Position numbers and translations under genes: made by a program | Part shown: positions 53,029-62,533 of the stretch, piece by piece | Layout: every line of letters starts with the position of its first letter | Position numbering within the stretch: position 1 is the stretch's first letter | The notes under the pieces: generated by a model | What the model was told of the DNA's origin: nothing | Database searches by the model: none | What the model saw: only the letters and a program-made list of their open reading frames with translations | Assembly: GCF_030246925.1 (NCBI RefSeq) | Contig: NZ_CP126740.1 | Location: 1,798,001-1,862,000, forward strand | DNA: 64,000 nt | From: Microbacterium sp. zg-Y625 | Lineage (GTDB): Bacteria > Actinomycetota > Actinomycetes > Actinomycetales > Microbacteriaceae | Direction of reading: 5' to 3'

Positions 53029-53330
53029 CCTACGCCTGGATCATCGTCCCGTTCGCCCTGATCACCCTCGTCACGACCCTCGCCAGCGCCGTCCGGCCGC
53101 GGTTCGCCCGCCGCATGGGTGCGTCCGCGGTGGCCGCCGTCGTCCTCGTCGTCCTCACCGCGATCTTCGACAACGTCATGATCGCGGCGGACCTCTTCAC
53201 CTACCCGGAGCACAACATCAGCGGCATCCGCATCGGCCTCGCGCCCATCGAAGACTTCTCCTACCCGCTGTGCGCCGCCTTCCTGGTGCCGGCGGTGTGG
53301 ACCCTGCTCACGCCGCGGAGCCGCACGTGA
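53025..53330 (+). CDS. crtYf: Lycopene cyclase subunit CrtYf
   Basis: A 101-aa partner subunit with YAWIIVPFALITLVTTLASA, VLTAIFDNVMIAADLFTYPE, IRIGLAPIEDFSYPLCAAFL. The PIEDFSY motif matches the PLEEP position of CrtYe, as expected for paralogous halves. GTG overlaps the crtYe stop (GTGA). Ring type (epsilon, beta or gamma) is not readable. Confidence 0.92.
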   Translation: MTYAWIIVPFALITLVTTLASAVRPRFARRMGASAVAAVVLVVLTAIFDNVMIAADLFTYPEHNISGIRIGLAPIEDFSYPLCAAFLVPAVWTLLTPRSRT

Positions 53331-54193
53331 AGCCCGCGACACAGCTGCTGGTGTCCTCGCGGCCGGTGAGCTGGATCAACACGGCGTACCCGTTCGCGGC
53401 GGCGTATCTGCTCACCACGCGCGAGATCGACACCGTGCTGATCGTGGGCACCCTCTTCTTCCTCGTGCCGTACAACCTCGCGATGTACGGCATCAACGAC
53501 GTGTTCGACTACGAATCGGACCTGCGCAACCCGCGCAAGGGCGGCGTGCACGGGGCCGTGCTCGACCGGAGCCTGCACGCCCCGACCCTGTGGGCTGCGG
53601 GCCTGTCGTGCCTCCCCTTCGTCGTCTACCTCGTCGTCGTGGGTTCGCCCGCGTCGTGGGCGGTGCTCGCGGCGAGCCTCTTCTTCGTCGTCTTCTACAG
53701 CGCGCCGCCGCTGCGGCTGAAGGAGCGCCCGTTCGCCGACTCCGTCACGAGCTCGATCCACTTCTTCTCCCCCGCCGTCTACGCCCTCGTGCTGGCCGGG
53801 GCCGTGTGGACGTGGCAGCTCGTGCTCATCATCGTGGCGTTCGCCCTGTGGGGGGTGGCCTCGCACGCGTTCGGCGCCGTGCAGGACGTCGTCGCCGACC
53901 GCGAGGCGGGCATCTCGTCCATCGCGACGGCGCGGGGCGCCCGGTGGACGGTGCGGTTCGCGCTGGCCTGCTACGTCGCGGCCGGAATCGTCATGCTCTT
54001 CACCGCCTGGCCCGGTCCGCTCGCGGCGGCACTGGTGATCCCGTACCTGGTCACCCTGTGGCCGCATCGGTCGATCACCGACGAGACCGCAGAGGATGCC
54101 ACGCGGGGCTGGCGCCGCTTTCTCTGGCTCAACCAGTTCGCCGGATTCGGCGTGACGATGCTGCTCATCTGGTGGGTGCTGCGGCACCCCTAG
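53327..54193 (+). CDS. crtEb: Lycopene elongase (UbiA-family prenyltransferase)
   Basis: Adds two C5 units to lycopene, giving the C50 skeleton of decaprenoxanthin-, sarcinaxanthin- or C.p.450-type pigments. A 288-aa polytopic protein with the first Asp-rich motif YGINDVFDYESDLRNPRKGG and the second AVQDVVADREAGISSIATAR. The GTG overlaps the crtYf stop (GTGA). Last gene of the operon. Confidence 0.93.
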   Translation: MKPATQLLVSSRPVSWINTAYPFAAAYLLTTREIDTVLIVGTLFFLVPYNLAMYGINDVFDYESDLRNPRKGGVHGAVLDRSLHAPTLWAAGLSCLPFVVYLVVVGSPASWAVLAASLFFVVFYSAPPLRLKERPFADSVTSSIHFFSPAVYALVLAGAVWTWQLVLIIVAFALWGVASHAFGAVQDVVADREAGISSIATARGARWTVRFALACYVAAGIVMLFTAWPGPLAAALVIPYLVTLWPHRSITDETAEDATRGWRRFLWLNQFAGFGVTMLLIWWVLRHP

Positions 54194-54218
54194 ACCGGGC
54201 GGTCACGGGGACGACGAA

Positions 54219-54266
54219 GGCCCCCGGGAGAACCGGTGCTGTGTGCAGCCGCTCCGCCCGGAGGCC
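54219..54266. terminator. Possible bidirectional terminator between crtEb and the UPF0182 gene
   Basis: GGCCCCCGGG (54219-54228) can pair with CCCGGAGGCC (54257-54266), one mismatch, across a 28-nt loop, in the gap between two converging genes. No T tract; low certainty. Confidence 0.35.
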
Positions 54267-54300
54267 CTCTCGTCAGATCACGCGTCCGTGACGCGCCGGC

Positions 54301-57234
54301 TCACTCGCCGTCGGTCGAACCGCCGTCGGTGCCCGCGCCCTGCTCGCTCAGCCGCAGCAGGGTCTCCACCGCTGCCGTCAGATCCTTGTCGGCCTCGGCG
54401 AAGGCCGTGAGGTCCCCCGCCTGAAGGGCTGCCTGGCGAGCGGTCATCGCGTCCCGCGCGGCGTCGAGCGCCGACTGGTACTCGTCGACCGGCACGACCG
54501 GGGTCACAGGGGCGTCCGGATCCACCGGGGCGTCCGGATCGATCGGGTCGGCGGGCGTCACGCCCTCGTCACCGGTGACGGCACCGGAGTCGCCGCCGAA
54601 GAGGACGTCGAGGGCGTCCTGCAGCGTGTCCTCGAACGCGACCTCGTCGCCGAAGCCGACCAGCACCTTCTGCAGGGTCGGGAGCTTCGTGGCACCCGAG
54701 GACTGCACGAACACCGGCTGCACGTAGAGCAGGCCGCCGCCGACAGGCAGCGTCAACAGGTTGCCGTTGAGCACCTGCGACTGACCCTGCTGCAGGATGT
54801 TCACGAACGACGACACACCGGGGTCGGCGTTGAACGTGTTCTGCACCTGTCCGGGGCCGGGCACGGGCGTCTCGGCATCCACGATCAGCATGCGGAGGCT
54901 GCCGTAGTCCTCGGCCTTCGTGCCGTCCTCCGCACCGGCGTCGGAGTCCACCGCGAGGTAGCCCATGAGCACGTTGCGCGTGTCCTCACCACCGGGGATG
55001 AACGTGGTGAACATCGAGTAGGCGGGGTTCTCCTGACCAGGCATCTGCATCGTCAGGTAGTACGGCGGCTGCAGCTGCGAGTCTTCCTGCGGGTCGTTCG
55101 GCGTCTTCCACGCGTTGTCGCGCTGGTACAGCGACTGCGCGTCTTCGACGTGGTAGTTGCCGAGCATGGCCCGCTGCACCTTGAACAGATCGGTCGGGTA
55201 GCGCACGTGGCTCATCAGCTCGCCGGACATCTCGGAGATGGGCTCGAGCGTCGAGGGGTAGACCTTCTGCCACGCCTGCAGCAGCGGGTCCTCGGTGTCC
55301 CACGCGTACAGCGTGACGGAGCCGTCATAGGCGTCGACGGTGGCCTTCACCGAGTTGCGGATGTAGTTGATGTTGTCCAGCGCCACGGTGGGGGTGGGGT
55401 TGGTCGAGTCGGAGATCGCGTCGCTCAGGCTCACCGTGCTGGAGTACGGGTAGTTGGAGCTCAGCGTGTAGCCGTCGACGATCCAGACGATGCGGCCGTC
55501 CACGACGCTCGGGTACGGGTCGTTGTCGAGCTCGAGGTACGGAGCGGCCTTCTGCACGCGGGTCAGCGGGTCGCGGTCGTAGAGGATCTGCGAGTCGTCG
55601 TTGATGGCGTCGGAGAAGAGCAGGTCCGTCGCCTGGAACTTCAGGGCGTAGATGAGGCGGTTGAACATGTTGCCCACGCTCGGGCCGCCGTCGCCCTCGA
55701 AGGTCGTCTTGGTCTCGTTGGCGCCGTCTTCGCCGCTGGGGTAGTCCAGCTCGATCGGGGCGCGGTCCGCGGGGGCACCCACGATGGAGTACGTCGGCGA
55801 GTACTCGCCGAAGTAGACCCGCGGCTCGAAGCCGTCGCCGATCTCGGAGAGCTCACCGGTGACGGGGATGCCGCGTTCGATGAACACCGGGTTGCCGTCG
55901 GCGGTGCGCTCGTTGCCCTTGGCGGCCACGAGTCCGTAGCCGTGCGTGTAGACGAGGGTCGTGTTGTACCACGACGCCGCGTTTCCGAGCTGGTCGAGGT
56001 TGAGCTCGCGCACCGACACCACGGCGTCCTGGGACTGTCCGTCGATCTCGTAGCGGTCGACGTCCAGCGGATCGGTGAACTGGTAGTAAGACCGGTACTG
56101 CTCGATCTGGCGAACGGTCGGGTTGATGATGGCCGGGTCCATGATGCGGATGGATGCCGTCGTGTCGGCGTCCTCGCGCAGCTGCCCGGGCTCGACGTCG
56201 GTCACGGCCTCGAAGTCGGTGCGTTCCAGGTCGTCGATGCCGTAGGCGGCCTTGGTCGCCTCGAGGTTGCGCTCGAAGTACGGCATCTCCAGCGTCTGCT
56301 GGTTCGGGCGCACCTGCACGTTGAAGACGAACCACGGGTAGGCGACGCCGACCACGAGCGACGACACGATCAGCAGCGCGGTCGCGATGAGCGGGTAGCG
56401 CCAGCGGCCGATGATCGCGGTGACGAAGAAGAGCACCGCGACGAGTGCGGCGATGACCGCGAGGATCGCCTGACCGGGGATGATCGCGTTGACGTCGATG
56501 TAGCTGGCGCCGGTGATGCGGTCGCTGTCCTCCACGAGGTTGCGGTAGCGGTCGAGCCACAGGCTCGCCGCCTGCACCAGGAGGTACAGGCCCGCGAGGA
56601 CCGCGAGCTGGATGCGGGCGGACTTGGAGATGCGCAGCTCCCGCTGCCCCACGCGCACGGATCCGTAGAGGTACGACACGACGGCCGTGACGAGCAGGCA
56701 GATCAGCAGCACCGCCGAGACGAACCCGACCACAGCCGAGTAGAACGGCATGGCGAAGAGGTAGAACCCGGTGTCGAGACCGAACTCGGGATCCGCCACG
56801 TCGGTGGCTACGCCGTTGAGCCACAGCCACGTGGTCTCCCACTGCGACGAGGCGGCGAAGCCGGCGAAGAAGCCGAAGAAGACCGGAATGCCCCACATCG
56901 CCAGGCGACGCAGCGGCTCGACGACCTCCTGATAGCGGTCCAGCTGCGAGCTGAGCCGCGCGTAGACAGGTCGGAGGCGGTAGGCGAGCTGGATCGCGAT
57001 CCACACCGGCACCGCCATCGCGAAGAAGCCGACGAGGAACATCGTCACCCGCGCGGTCCACTGCGTGACCAGCACGCTGTCGAAGCCGAGCTGCTCGTAC
57101 CAGAGCCAATCGGCGTAGAGGTTGGAGAACGCGAAGAACGCCACGACGAGCGCGGCGATGATCGCGAGCGTGATCGTGATGGCGCGGCGCGAGGTGCTGG
57201 GCGTGGCCTGATTCGGCGGTGAGGTCGTGGTCAC
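54301..57234 (-). CDS. UPF0182 family large membrane protein
   Basis: A 977-aa protein with about seven N-terminal helices (LAIIAALVVAFFAFSNLYAD, VTMFLVGFFAMAVPVWIAIQ) and a very large external domain; typical segments are YADWLWYEQLGFDSVLVTQW, SYIDVNAIIPGQAILAV, and QLLTLPVGGGLLYVQPVFV-like NGNLLTLPVGGGLLYVQPVF. The C terminus is acidic with a tail rich in Asp/Pro and Ala. Function unknown; related to Rv3193c of mycobacteria by family and position. GTG start 6 nt after TAGGAT. Confidence 0.92.
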   Translation of the reverse strand: MTTTSPPNQATPSTSRRAITITLAIIAALVVAFFAFSNLYADWLWYEQLGFDSVLVTQWTARVTMFLVGFFAMAVPVWIAIQLAYRLRPVYARLSSQLDRYQEVVEPLRRLAMWGIPVFFGFFAGFAASSQWETTWLWLNGVATDVADPEFGLDTGFYLFAMPFYSAVVGFVSAVLLICLLVTAVVSYLYGSVRVGQRELRISKSARIQLAVLAGLYLLVQAASLWLDRYRNLVEDSDRITGASYIDVNAIIPGQAILAVIAALVAVLFFVTAIIGRWRYPLIATALLIVSSLVVGVAYPWFVFNVQVRPNQQTLEMPYFERNLEATKAAYGIDDLERTDFEAVTDVEPGQLREDADTTASIRIMDPAIINPTVRQIEQYRSYYQFTDPLDVDRYEIDGQSQDAVVSVRELNLDQLGNAASWYNTTLVYTHGYGLVAAKGNERTADGNPVFIERGIPVTGELSEIGDGFEPRVYFGEYSPTYSIVGAPADRAPIELDYPSGEDGANETKTTFEGDGGPSVGNMFNRLIYALKFQATDLLFSDAINDDSQILYDRDPLTRVQKAAPYLELDNDPYPSVVDGRIVWIVDGYTLSSNYPYSSTVSLSDAISDSTNPTPTVALDNINYIRNSVKATVDAYDGSVTLYAWDTEDPLLQAWQKVYPSTLEPISEMSGELMSHVRYPTDLFKVQRAMLGNYHVEDAQSLYQRDNAWKTPNDPQEDSQLQPPYYLTMQMPGQENPAYSMFTTFIPGGEDTRNVLMGYLAVDSDAGAEDGTKAEDYGSLRMLIVDAETPVPGPGQVQNTFNADPGVSSFVNILQQGQSQVLNGNLLTLPVGGGLLYVQPVFVQSSGATKLPTLQKVLVGFGDEVAFEDTLQDALDVLFGGDSGAVTGDEGVTPADPIDPDAPVDPDAPVTPVVPVDEYQSALDAARDAMTARQAALQAGDLTAFAEADKDLTAAVETLLRLSEQGAGTDGGSTDGE

Positions 57235-57297
57235 CCCCTAATCCTAGGCGTCCCCACTCCGAGGGGATGCCGAGGAGATGCCGAGCATGCGCTCAGG

Positions 57298-58419
57298 TCA
57301 CGATTCGCAGGATGCCAGCGCCGTCAGGTCGCCGTCGTCGCGCACCGTCTCGAGCACCTCGAGCGCGTCGTCGAGGGTCTGCACGGCGAAGACCTGCAGC
57401 CCGTCGGGGACGTAACCGACCACCTCGCCGCAGTTGGCGGCTGGTGCGAGGAAGATCTCCGCCCCGGCATCCTCGGCGCCCCACATCTTCTGACGGATGC
57501 CGCCGATCGGGCCGATGTCGCCGGCGCCCGTGATCGTGCCGGTGCCGGCCACATCGGCACCGCCGTTGAGTTCGCCCGGGGTCAGCACGTCCATGATCCC
57601 GAGGGCGAACATCATGCCGGCGCTCGGGCCCCCGACGTTGTCGAGCTGGATGGTGACGTCCAGCGGGAAGTCGTAATCCTGCATGAGGGTGACCCCCAGG
57701 AGCCACACCGTCCCCCCGTCGGCCTCTTCCTCTCGCGGCGTCACCGTCACGTCGCGTGCGGTCCCGTCGCGCTCCACGGTCAGGGTCACCGGCTCGCCGG
57801 CGCGCTCGGCGACGATCGCCCGCACCTCGGCGGCGTCGGCGACGGGCCGGCCATCGACGGCGACGATGACATCGCCCGTCTCGACGGCGCCGCTCGCTGC
57901 GGAATCGTCGGTCAGCGAGTACACCGTCAGCTGCGCGCCGACGTCGTAGCCGAGTTCACTCAGGGCAGCCGCGGTGGCCTCCTGCTGGGAGTCGACCATC
58001 ATGGCCGAGCTCTCCTCGTTGCGCTGCTCGGTCGTCTGACCCGCGGGGAACACCTCGTCGATGGGGACGACGGCGCGCGTGCGGTCGAACCACGCCAGCG
58101 CCAGCTCGAACCACGACGGAGTGCGGTCGCGGTTGCCGACCACCTGCACAGTCAGCAGGTCCAGGGTGCCGGCGGTGGGGTACGTCTCGGCACCTTCGAT
58201 AGAGATGAGCGGCACCTCCTCGCCGTCGCCCGTGCGCGCCGTGCCGAGGGTGTCGTACACCGGCCCCGGCTGCTGGATGACGTAGGCGGTGGGGAGGAAG
58301 GTCAGCGCGAGCAGCACCACGAGCGCAACGACGAGGGACCAGATGCCCGCCACCGCACCCCGGGGCAGCCGGCGGCGCGGTGCCGGGACGAGGGTGACGT
58401 TCTCATCGAAGAGGGCCAA
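57298..58419 (-). CDS. PDZ and Lon-like (S16) membrane protease, YlbL family
   Basis: A 373-aa protein anchored by one N-terminal helix (GIWSLVVALVVLLALTFLPT). A PDZ domain has SGAVETGDVIVAVDGRPVAD, and a C-terminal S16 protease domain has the catalytic Ser in DNVGGPSAGMMFALGIMDVL and Lys in IGPIGGIRQKMWGAEDAGAE. It resembles Rv3194c and B. subtilis YlbL. Divergent from the metalloprotease gene. Confidence 0.92.
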   Translation of the reverse strand: MALFDENVTLVPAPRRRLPRGAVAGIWSLVVALVVLLALTFLPTAYVIQQPGPVYDTLGTARTGDGEEVPLISIEGAETYPTAGTLDLLTVQVVGNRDRTPSWFELALAWFDRTRAVVPIDEVFPAGQTTEQRNEESSAMMVDSQQEATAAALSELGYDVGAQLTVYSLTDDSAASGAVETGDVIVAVDGRPVADAAEVRAIVAERAGEPVTLTVERDGTARDVTVTPREEEADGGTVWLLGVTLMQDYDFPLDVTIQLDNVGGPSAGMMFALGIMDVLTPGELNGGADVAGTGTITGAGDIGPIGGIRQKMWGAEDAGAEIFLAPAANCGEVVGYVPDGLQVFAVQTLDDALEVLETVRDDGDLTALASCES

Positions 58420-58536
58420 CGGCGGGCCTTTCTGTGCCAGGTCGTTCGCGACCGGCGAAAACCAGCCGGGTGGTGCGAGGGAAGGGTGCCACTAGCGTAG
58501 AACGGGACACCCCCCACCTGCTGAAAGGCGCCTGAC

Positions 58537-60000
58537 ATGGCCGACGGCGAAGACCGCTCCCCCGAGGATGAGTTCCAGGAACTGCTGCGCCGGCTCTTGG
58601 GGGGTCAGCCCGGCGCGATCGACCCGGAGCAGCTCTCCCGCCTGTCGGGCATGGGCATCGACCCGGCGATGATGTCCGCGATGATGCAGCAGATGCAGAG
58701 CGCGTTCTCGCAGGCCCCGGCGGAGGGCATCTCGTGGGACATCGCCAAGCGTCAGGCGCTGCACATCGCCAACCAGGAGGGCCTCGGCATCAGCAGCGGG
58801 GAGCGCACCGACCTCGGTGAGGCGTTCGCGCTGGCGAACCTGTGGCTGAGCGAGGCCACGACCATCTCGGAGCTGACCCAGGCGCCGCGCACCCTCACCC
58901 GGGGCGGATGGGTCGAAGCCACCCTGCCCGTCTGGCAGGAGCTCGCCGAGCCGGTCGCCCTCAGCATCGCCGACGCACTCACCGCGGCCCTTAACGAACA
59001 GGTGCCCGAGGAGATGCGGGCCGTCGTGCAGGGCGCCGGCCGGCTCATGCGCACCGTCGGCGGGTCGCTGTTCGCCGCCCAGCTGGGCGCCGTCGTCGGA
59101 CGGCTGTCGACCGAGGTCGTCAGCGGCGGCGACGTGGGCCTTCCGGTCATGCCCGCCGGCGAGGCGGCGATCCTGCCCCAGAACTTCGCCGACTTCGGCC
59201 GCGACCTCGGCATCGCCGACGACCAGCTCGCGCTGTACCTGGCCACGCGCGAACTCGCCCACGCGCGCTTGTTCCGCCACGCCCGGTGGCTGCGGCTGCA
59301 CGTCATCTCCCAGGTGACCGAGTTCGCCCGCGGCATCCACGTCGACACCAGTGCGCTGGAGGATCTCGCCTCGCGGTTCGACCCGTCACAGCCCGAGGAG
59401 CTGCGCCAGGCGCTCGAGAGCGGCGCCCTGCTCCCCCAGCGCTCCGAGGCGCAGACGGCGGCGCTCGCGCGGCTCGAGAACCTGCTCGCCCTCATCGAGG
59501 GCTGGGTCGACGTCGTCACGGACGCCGCCACCGCCCGTCTTCCCGAAGCCGACCGCATCGCCGAGGTGGTGCGCCGCCGCCGCGCGGTGGGGGGCCCCGC
59601 AGAGCAGGCCCTCGGGTCGCTCGTCGGGCTCGAGCTGCGCCCCCGGCGTCTGCGCGAGGCCGCAGCGATGTGGCGCGCCGTCACCGACGCGGTGGGTGCA
59701 GCCGACCGCGACGGCCTCTGGGACTACCCCGACCTCATGCCCACCGCCGAGGACATCGACGACCCGGCCGCCCTCGTGGCCCGCCTGCAGGCGCGGGCAC
59801 GCGGCGACGAGCCCCAGCGCGATGCGATGGACGACGCCCTCGAGGCCCTGCTGAACCAGGCGGCCTCGGAGGAGGCCGCCGCGGACCGGGACGAGACCCC
59901 TGGCGCCCCCGGCGACGAGGCGACGGATGCCGCGGCCGGCGACGAGCCTGCGACGGATGGCGGGGCCGGCGACGAGCCGGAAGGACCCCGCCCCGTCTGA
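58537..60000 (+). CDS. DUF2342-type zinc-dependent metalloprotease-like protein
   Basis: A 487-aa cytosolic protein of the DUF2342/TIGR03624 family. It has EGISWDIAKRQALHIANQEG, the active-site-like LATRELAHARLFRHARWLRL, where an HExxH-like motif is degenerate (R-E-L-A-H), and FARGIHVDTSALEDLASRFD. The acidic C-terminal tail (DEATDAAAGDEPATDGG) is low complexity. It matches Rv3195 by family, position and orientation. Catalytic activity is doubtful from sequence. Confidence 0.85.
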   Translation: MADGEDRSPEDEFQELLRRLLGGQPGAIDPEQLSRLSGMGIDPAMMSAMMQQMQSAFSQAPAEGISWDIAKRQALHIANQEGLGISSGERTDLGEAFALANLWLSEATTISELTQAPRTLTRGGWVEATLPVWQELAEPVALSIADALTAALNEQVPEEMRAVVQGAGRLMRTVGGSLFAAQLGAVVGRLSTEVVSGGDVGLPVMPAGEAAILPQNFADFGRDLGIADDQLALYLATRELAHARLFRHARWLRLHVISQVTEFARGIHVDTSALEDLASRFDPSQPEELRQALESGALLPQRSEAQTAALARLENLLALIEGWVDVVTDAATARLPEADRIAEVVRRRRAVGGPAEQALGSLVGLELRPRRLREAAAMWRAVTDAVGAADRDGLWDYPDLMPTAEDIDDPAALVARLQARARGDEPQRDAMDDALEALLNQAASEEAAADRDETPGAPGDEATDAAAGDEPATDGGAGDEPEGPRPV

Positions 60001-60102
60001 GCGGAGCCCCTCGTCTCCTCCCCAGCCCGCACGGGCACGGCGGAGGGCGACGTCCTGTGGACAGCGCGGACGGTGGGCGCCGCCCCGGCGCACAATCGGG
60101 TC

Positions 60103-60966
60103 ATGCTCCGTGTCGACCCCCGCCAGCCGCCGCTGTGGCGCAGCGCCACGAGTCTGCAGTTCGGGGCCGAGGCCCTCGCCGTGATCGACCACCTGTCGCC
60201 GTGGCAGGAGCGGATGGTCGCGGCGCTGGTCGACGGCATCCCCGCGAGCGCCTACGACGCCTGTGCGCGGGCGTTCGGGGCCGATGCTGCGGCGGCCGCG
60301 GACCTGCGGCAGCTCCTGGCGCCGGTGCTGCGCGAGGGCGAGGACGCGCCCGCGCTGCCGCTGCGCCTGGAGCTGCCGCACGATCTGCCGACGCGCATGG
60401 CCGAGGTGCTCACCGACGCCTTCACCGAGGCCGGCGCCGCGCCGGAGGTCGCACCGTGGTGGGACGTTCCCGCGCTTCCCGTGGGCGCCGGGGCGCCGGT
60501 GGTGGCGGTCGCGGCGCACGTGCTCGATCCGCGGCGCGCCGCGCGCTTCATGCGCGAGGACATCACCCACCTGCCGTTCGTGCTCGCGCACGACCGCGTC
60601 TGCGTCGGGCCCTCGGTGGTGCCGGGGAGGACCGCGTGCACCGCGTGCACGCATGCCCACCGCCGCGACGCCGACGCGGCCTGGCCGGTGATCGCCGCCC
60701 AGCTGCTGACCCTCCCGGCACCGGACACGCCCCGCGGCATCCTGTACGACGCCGCCGCCCTCAGCGTGCGGCTGCTCAGCGCCCGCCCGGACCGCGCGGG
60801 CCGGTCGGCGACGATCCTCGGCCGCCGCGGGCGGGTGACGTGGCACGCGAATCCGCCGCACGAAGACTGCCTGTGCCGATCTCCCGCACGAAGCGCGACA
60901 CCGCTCGCTCCCGTTGTCCCGTTCCCCGTGCCCACGACAGCGACAGCGTCCGCGCGGCGCGCGTGA
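60103..60966 (+). CDS. Cyclodehydratase/ThiF-like protein without RiPP neighbours
   Basis: A 287-aa protein resembling the E1-like/cyclodehydratase-associated family (TIGR03882-like): QPPLWRSATSLQFGAEALAV, VDGIPASAYDACARAFGADA, FVLAHDRVCVGPSVVPGRTA and a Cys set CTACTHAHRR plus HEDCLCRSP that could bind zinc. No precursor peptide, YcaO or other RiPP gene is near. The ATG at 60103 is 6 nt after CACAAT. It equals Rv3196 by position. The 3' end overlaps uvrD2 by 191 bp on the other strand. Confidence 0.72.
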   Translation: MLRVDPRQPPLWRSATSLQFGAEALAVIDHLSPWQERMVAALVDGIPASAYDACARAFGADAAAAADLRQLLAPVLREGEDAPALPLRLELPHDLPTRMAEVLTDAFTEAGAAPEVAPWWDVPALPVGAGAPVVAVAAHVLDPRRAARFMREDITHLPFVLAHDRVCVGPSVVPGRTACTACTHAHRRDADAAWPVIAAQLLTLPAPDTPRGILYDAAALSVRLLSARPDRAGRSATILGRRGRVTWHANPPHEDCLCRSPARSATPLAPVVPFPVPTTATASARRA

Positions 60967-62533
60967 TGCCCACGTACGCGAGTCTGCGCTCCTCGTCGAT
61001 GGTCTCGAGGGTGTTCGCGTACGAGATGGGCAGCAGCCCCTCGGCCATGCCGATGAGGTGCACGTGGTCCCACTCCAGGCCCTTGGCGGCGTGGAGGGTC
61101 GCCAGCGTGACGGTGCGCAGCGCGGGTTCGTGCTGGTCCTTCGCGCGGGCGATGAGGTCGTCGGTGAAGGCGCGCAGGGTCGTTCCCTCCGGCGATTCTT
61201 CGGCGAGACGCAGGATCGCCGCCCGCGCCTCCCAGGCATCCCGCACCGCGCCGCCCGCCGGCGGCGCCTCGTCGGTCAGCCCGGCGCGTCGAAGGATGTC
61301 GCGCACCGTCGGCAGGAACGCCGTGTCCAGAGGCGCCACCGTCGCCGCGCGCAGCTCGAGGATCGCCTGGCGCACCTCGGGCAGGTCGAAGAATCGCTTG
61401 CCGCCGAGCACCGTGGCCGGGATCTGCCGATCCGCGAGGGCGGCGAGAATCGGCGCGGACTGCGAGTTGGCGCGGTAGAGCACCGCGATGCTCTCCGGGT
61501 CGACGCCCGCCGCGAGCTGAGCGGCGATCGCCCGGGCGACGCCCGCCGCCTCGGCGGCGTCGTCGGAGTACGTGGCGACCGTAGGGGTGGGACCGGGCTC
61601 ATCGCCGGCGGCCGACACCAGCGCGAGGGCGCCCGGTCGGTCGCGCATGAGCTCGTTGGCCACCGCCAGGATGGCGGCATCCGACCGGTAGTTGCGTTCC
61701 AGCCGCACCACGCGGGCGTCGGGATGCCGCTCGGCGAACCCCACCAGGAACTGCGGGTCGGCACCGGCGAACGAGTACACCGTCTGGCTGGCGTCACCCA
61801 CGACGCAGAGGTCCCGCCGCTCCCCCAGCCACAGTTCGAGCAGCCGGTACTGCACCGGCGACACGTCCTGGAACTCATCGACCGTGAAGTGGCGGTACTG
61901 CTCCCTGACCGCGGCGGCCACGTGCGGCTCGGTTTCGATCATGCCGGCGCACGCCAGCAGAACATCCTCGAAATCCAGCTGGTGTCGCTCGTCCTTGAGC
62001 TTCTCGTAGGCACGCTGCAGGTCGACCACCTGCGACAGGTCGAGGCCGGCGACCCCGCGCGGGCGCGCGACGGCGTACTCCTCGATGCTGCGCATCGTGA
62101 CCTTGCGCCATTCGATCTCGGCGGCGACGTCGCGCAGCGCCATGGGGCCGGGATCGAACCCGAGGGTGTCGGCGGCGTGGGCCAGCATGCGCACCTTGCC
62201 GTTGACGATCGACGGCGCGCTGCCGCCGGCCAGCTGCGGCCAGAAGAAGTTCAGCTGGGCGAGCGCCGCCGCGTGGAAGGTGCGGGCGGCGACCCCCGGC
62301 ACGCCCAGCGCGCGCAGCCTGCCGCGCAGCTCGCCGGCGGCCTTCGTCGTGAAGGTCACCGCCATGACGCGCGAGGGCGAGTACGCGCCCGTGTCGACGC
62401 CGTGTGCGATGCGGTGCGTGATGACCCGGGTCTTGCCGGTGCCGGCACCGGCGAGCACGCACACCGGTCCCCGCAGCGCGGTGGCCGCCTGCAGCTGCGC
62501 GTCGTCGAGCCCAGCGAGGGGAACGGTGCTCAC
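60776..62533 (-). CDS. uvrD2: ATP-dependent DNA helicase UvrD2
   Basis: SF1A helicase of 585 aa: Walker A AGAGTGKT with Lys34, motif Ia VTFTTKAAGELRGRL, motif II FTVDEFQDVSPVQYRLL, motif III VVGDASQTVYSFAGAD, motif IV RNYRSDAAIL, motif V TLHAAKGLEWDHVHL, motif VI RRLAYVGITRAARTLSL. It ends after VSRFVREIGTG plus a short Gly/Arg tail, without an HRDC domain. GTG start overlaps the nudC stop. Confidence 0.93.
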   Translation of the reverse strand: MSTVPLAGLDDAQLQAATALRGPVCVLAGAGTGKTRVITHRIAHGVDTGAYSPSRVMAVTFTTKAAGELRGRLRALGVPGVAARTFHAAALAQLNFFWPQLAGGSAPSIVNGKVRMLAHAADTLGFDPGPMALRDVAAEIEWRKVTMRSIEEYAVARPRGVAGLDLSQVVDLQRAYEKLKDERHQLDFEDVLLACAGMIETEPHVAAAVREQYRHFTVDEFQDVSPVQYRLLELWLGERRDLCVVGDASQTVYSFAGADPQFLVGFAERHPDARVVRLERNYRSDAAILAVANELMRDRPGALALVSAAGDEPGPTPTVATYSDDAAEAAGVARAIAAQLAAGVDPESIAVLYRANSQSAPILAALADRQIPATVLGGKRFFDLPEVRQAILELRAATVAPLDTAFLPTVRDILRRAGLTDEAPPAGGAVRDAWEARAAILRLAEESPEGTTLRAFTDDLIARAKDQHEPALRTVTLATLHAAKGLEWDHVHLIGMAEGLLPISYANTLETIDEERRLAYVGITRAARTLSLSWARGTGQRERAVSRFVREIGTGSLRAADSRATSPARGGRGSSPTGPRGPGGR

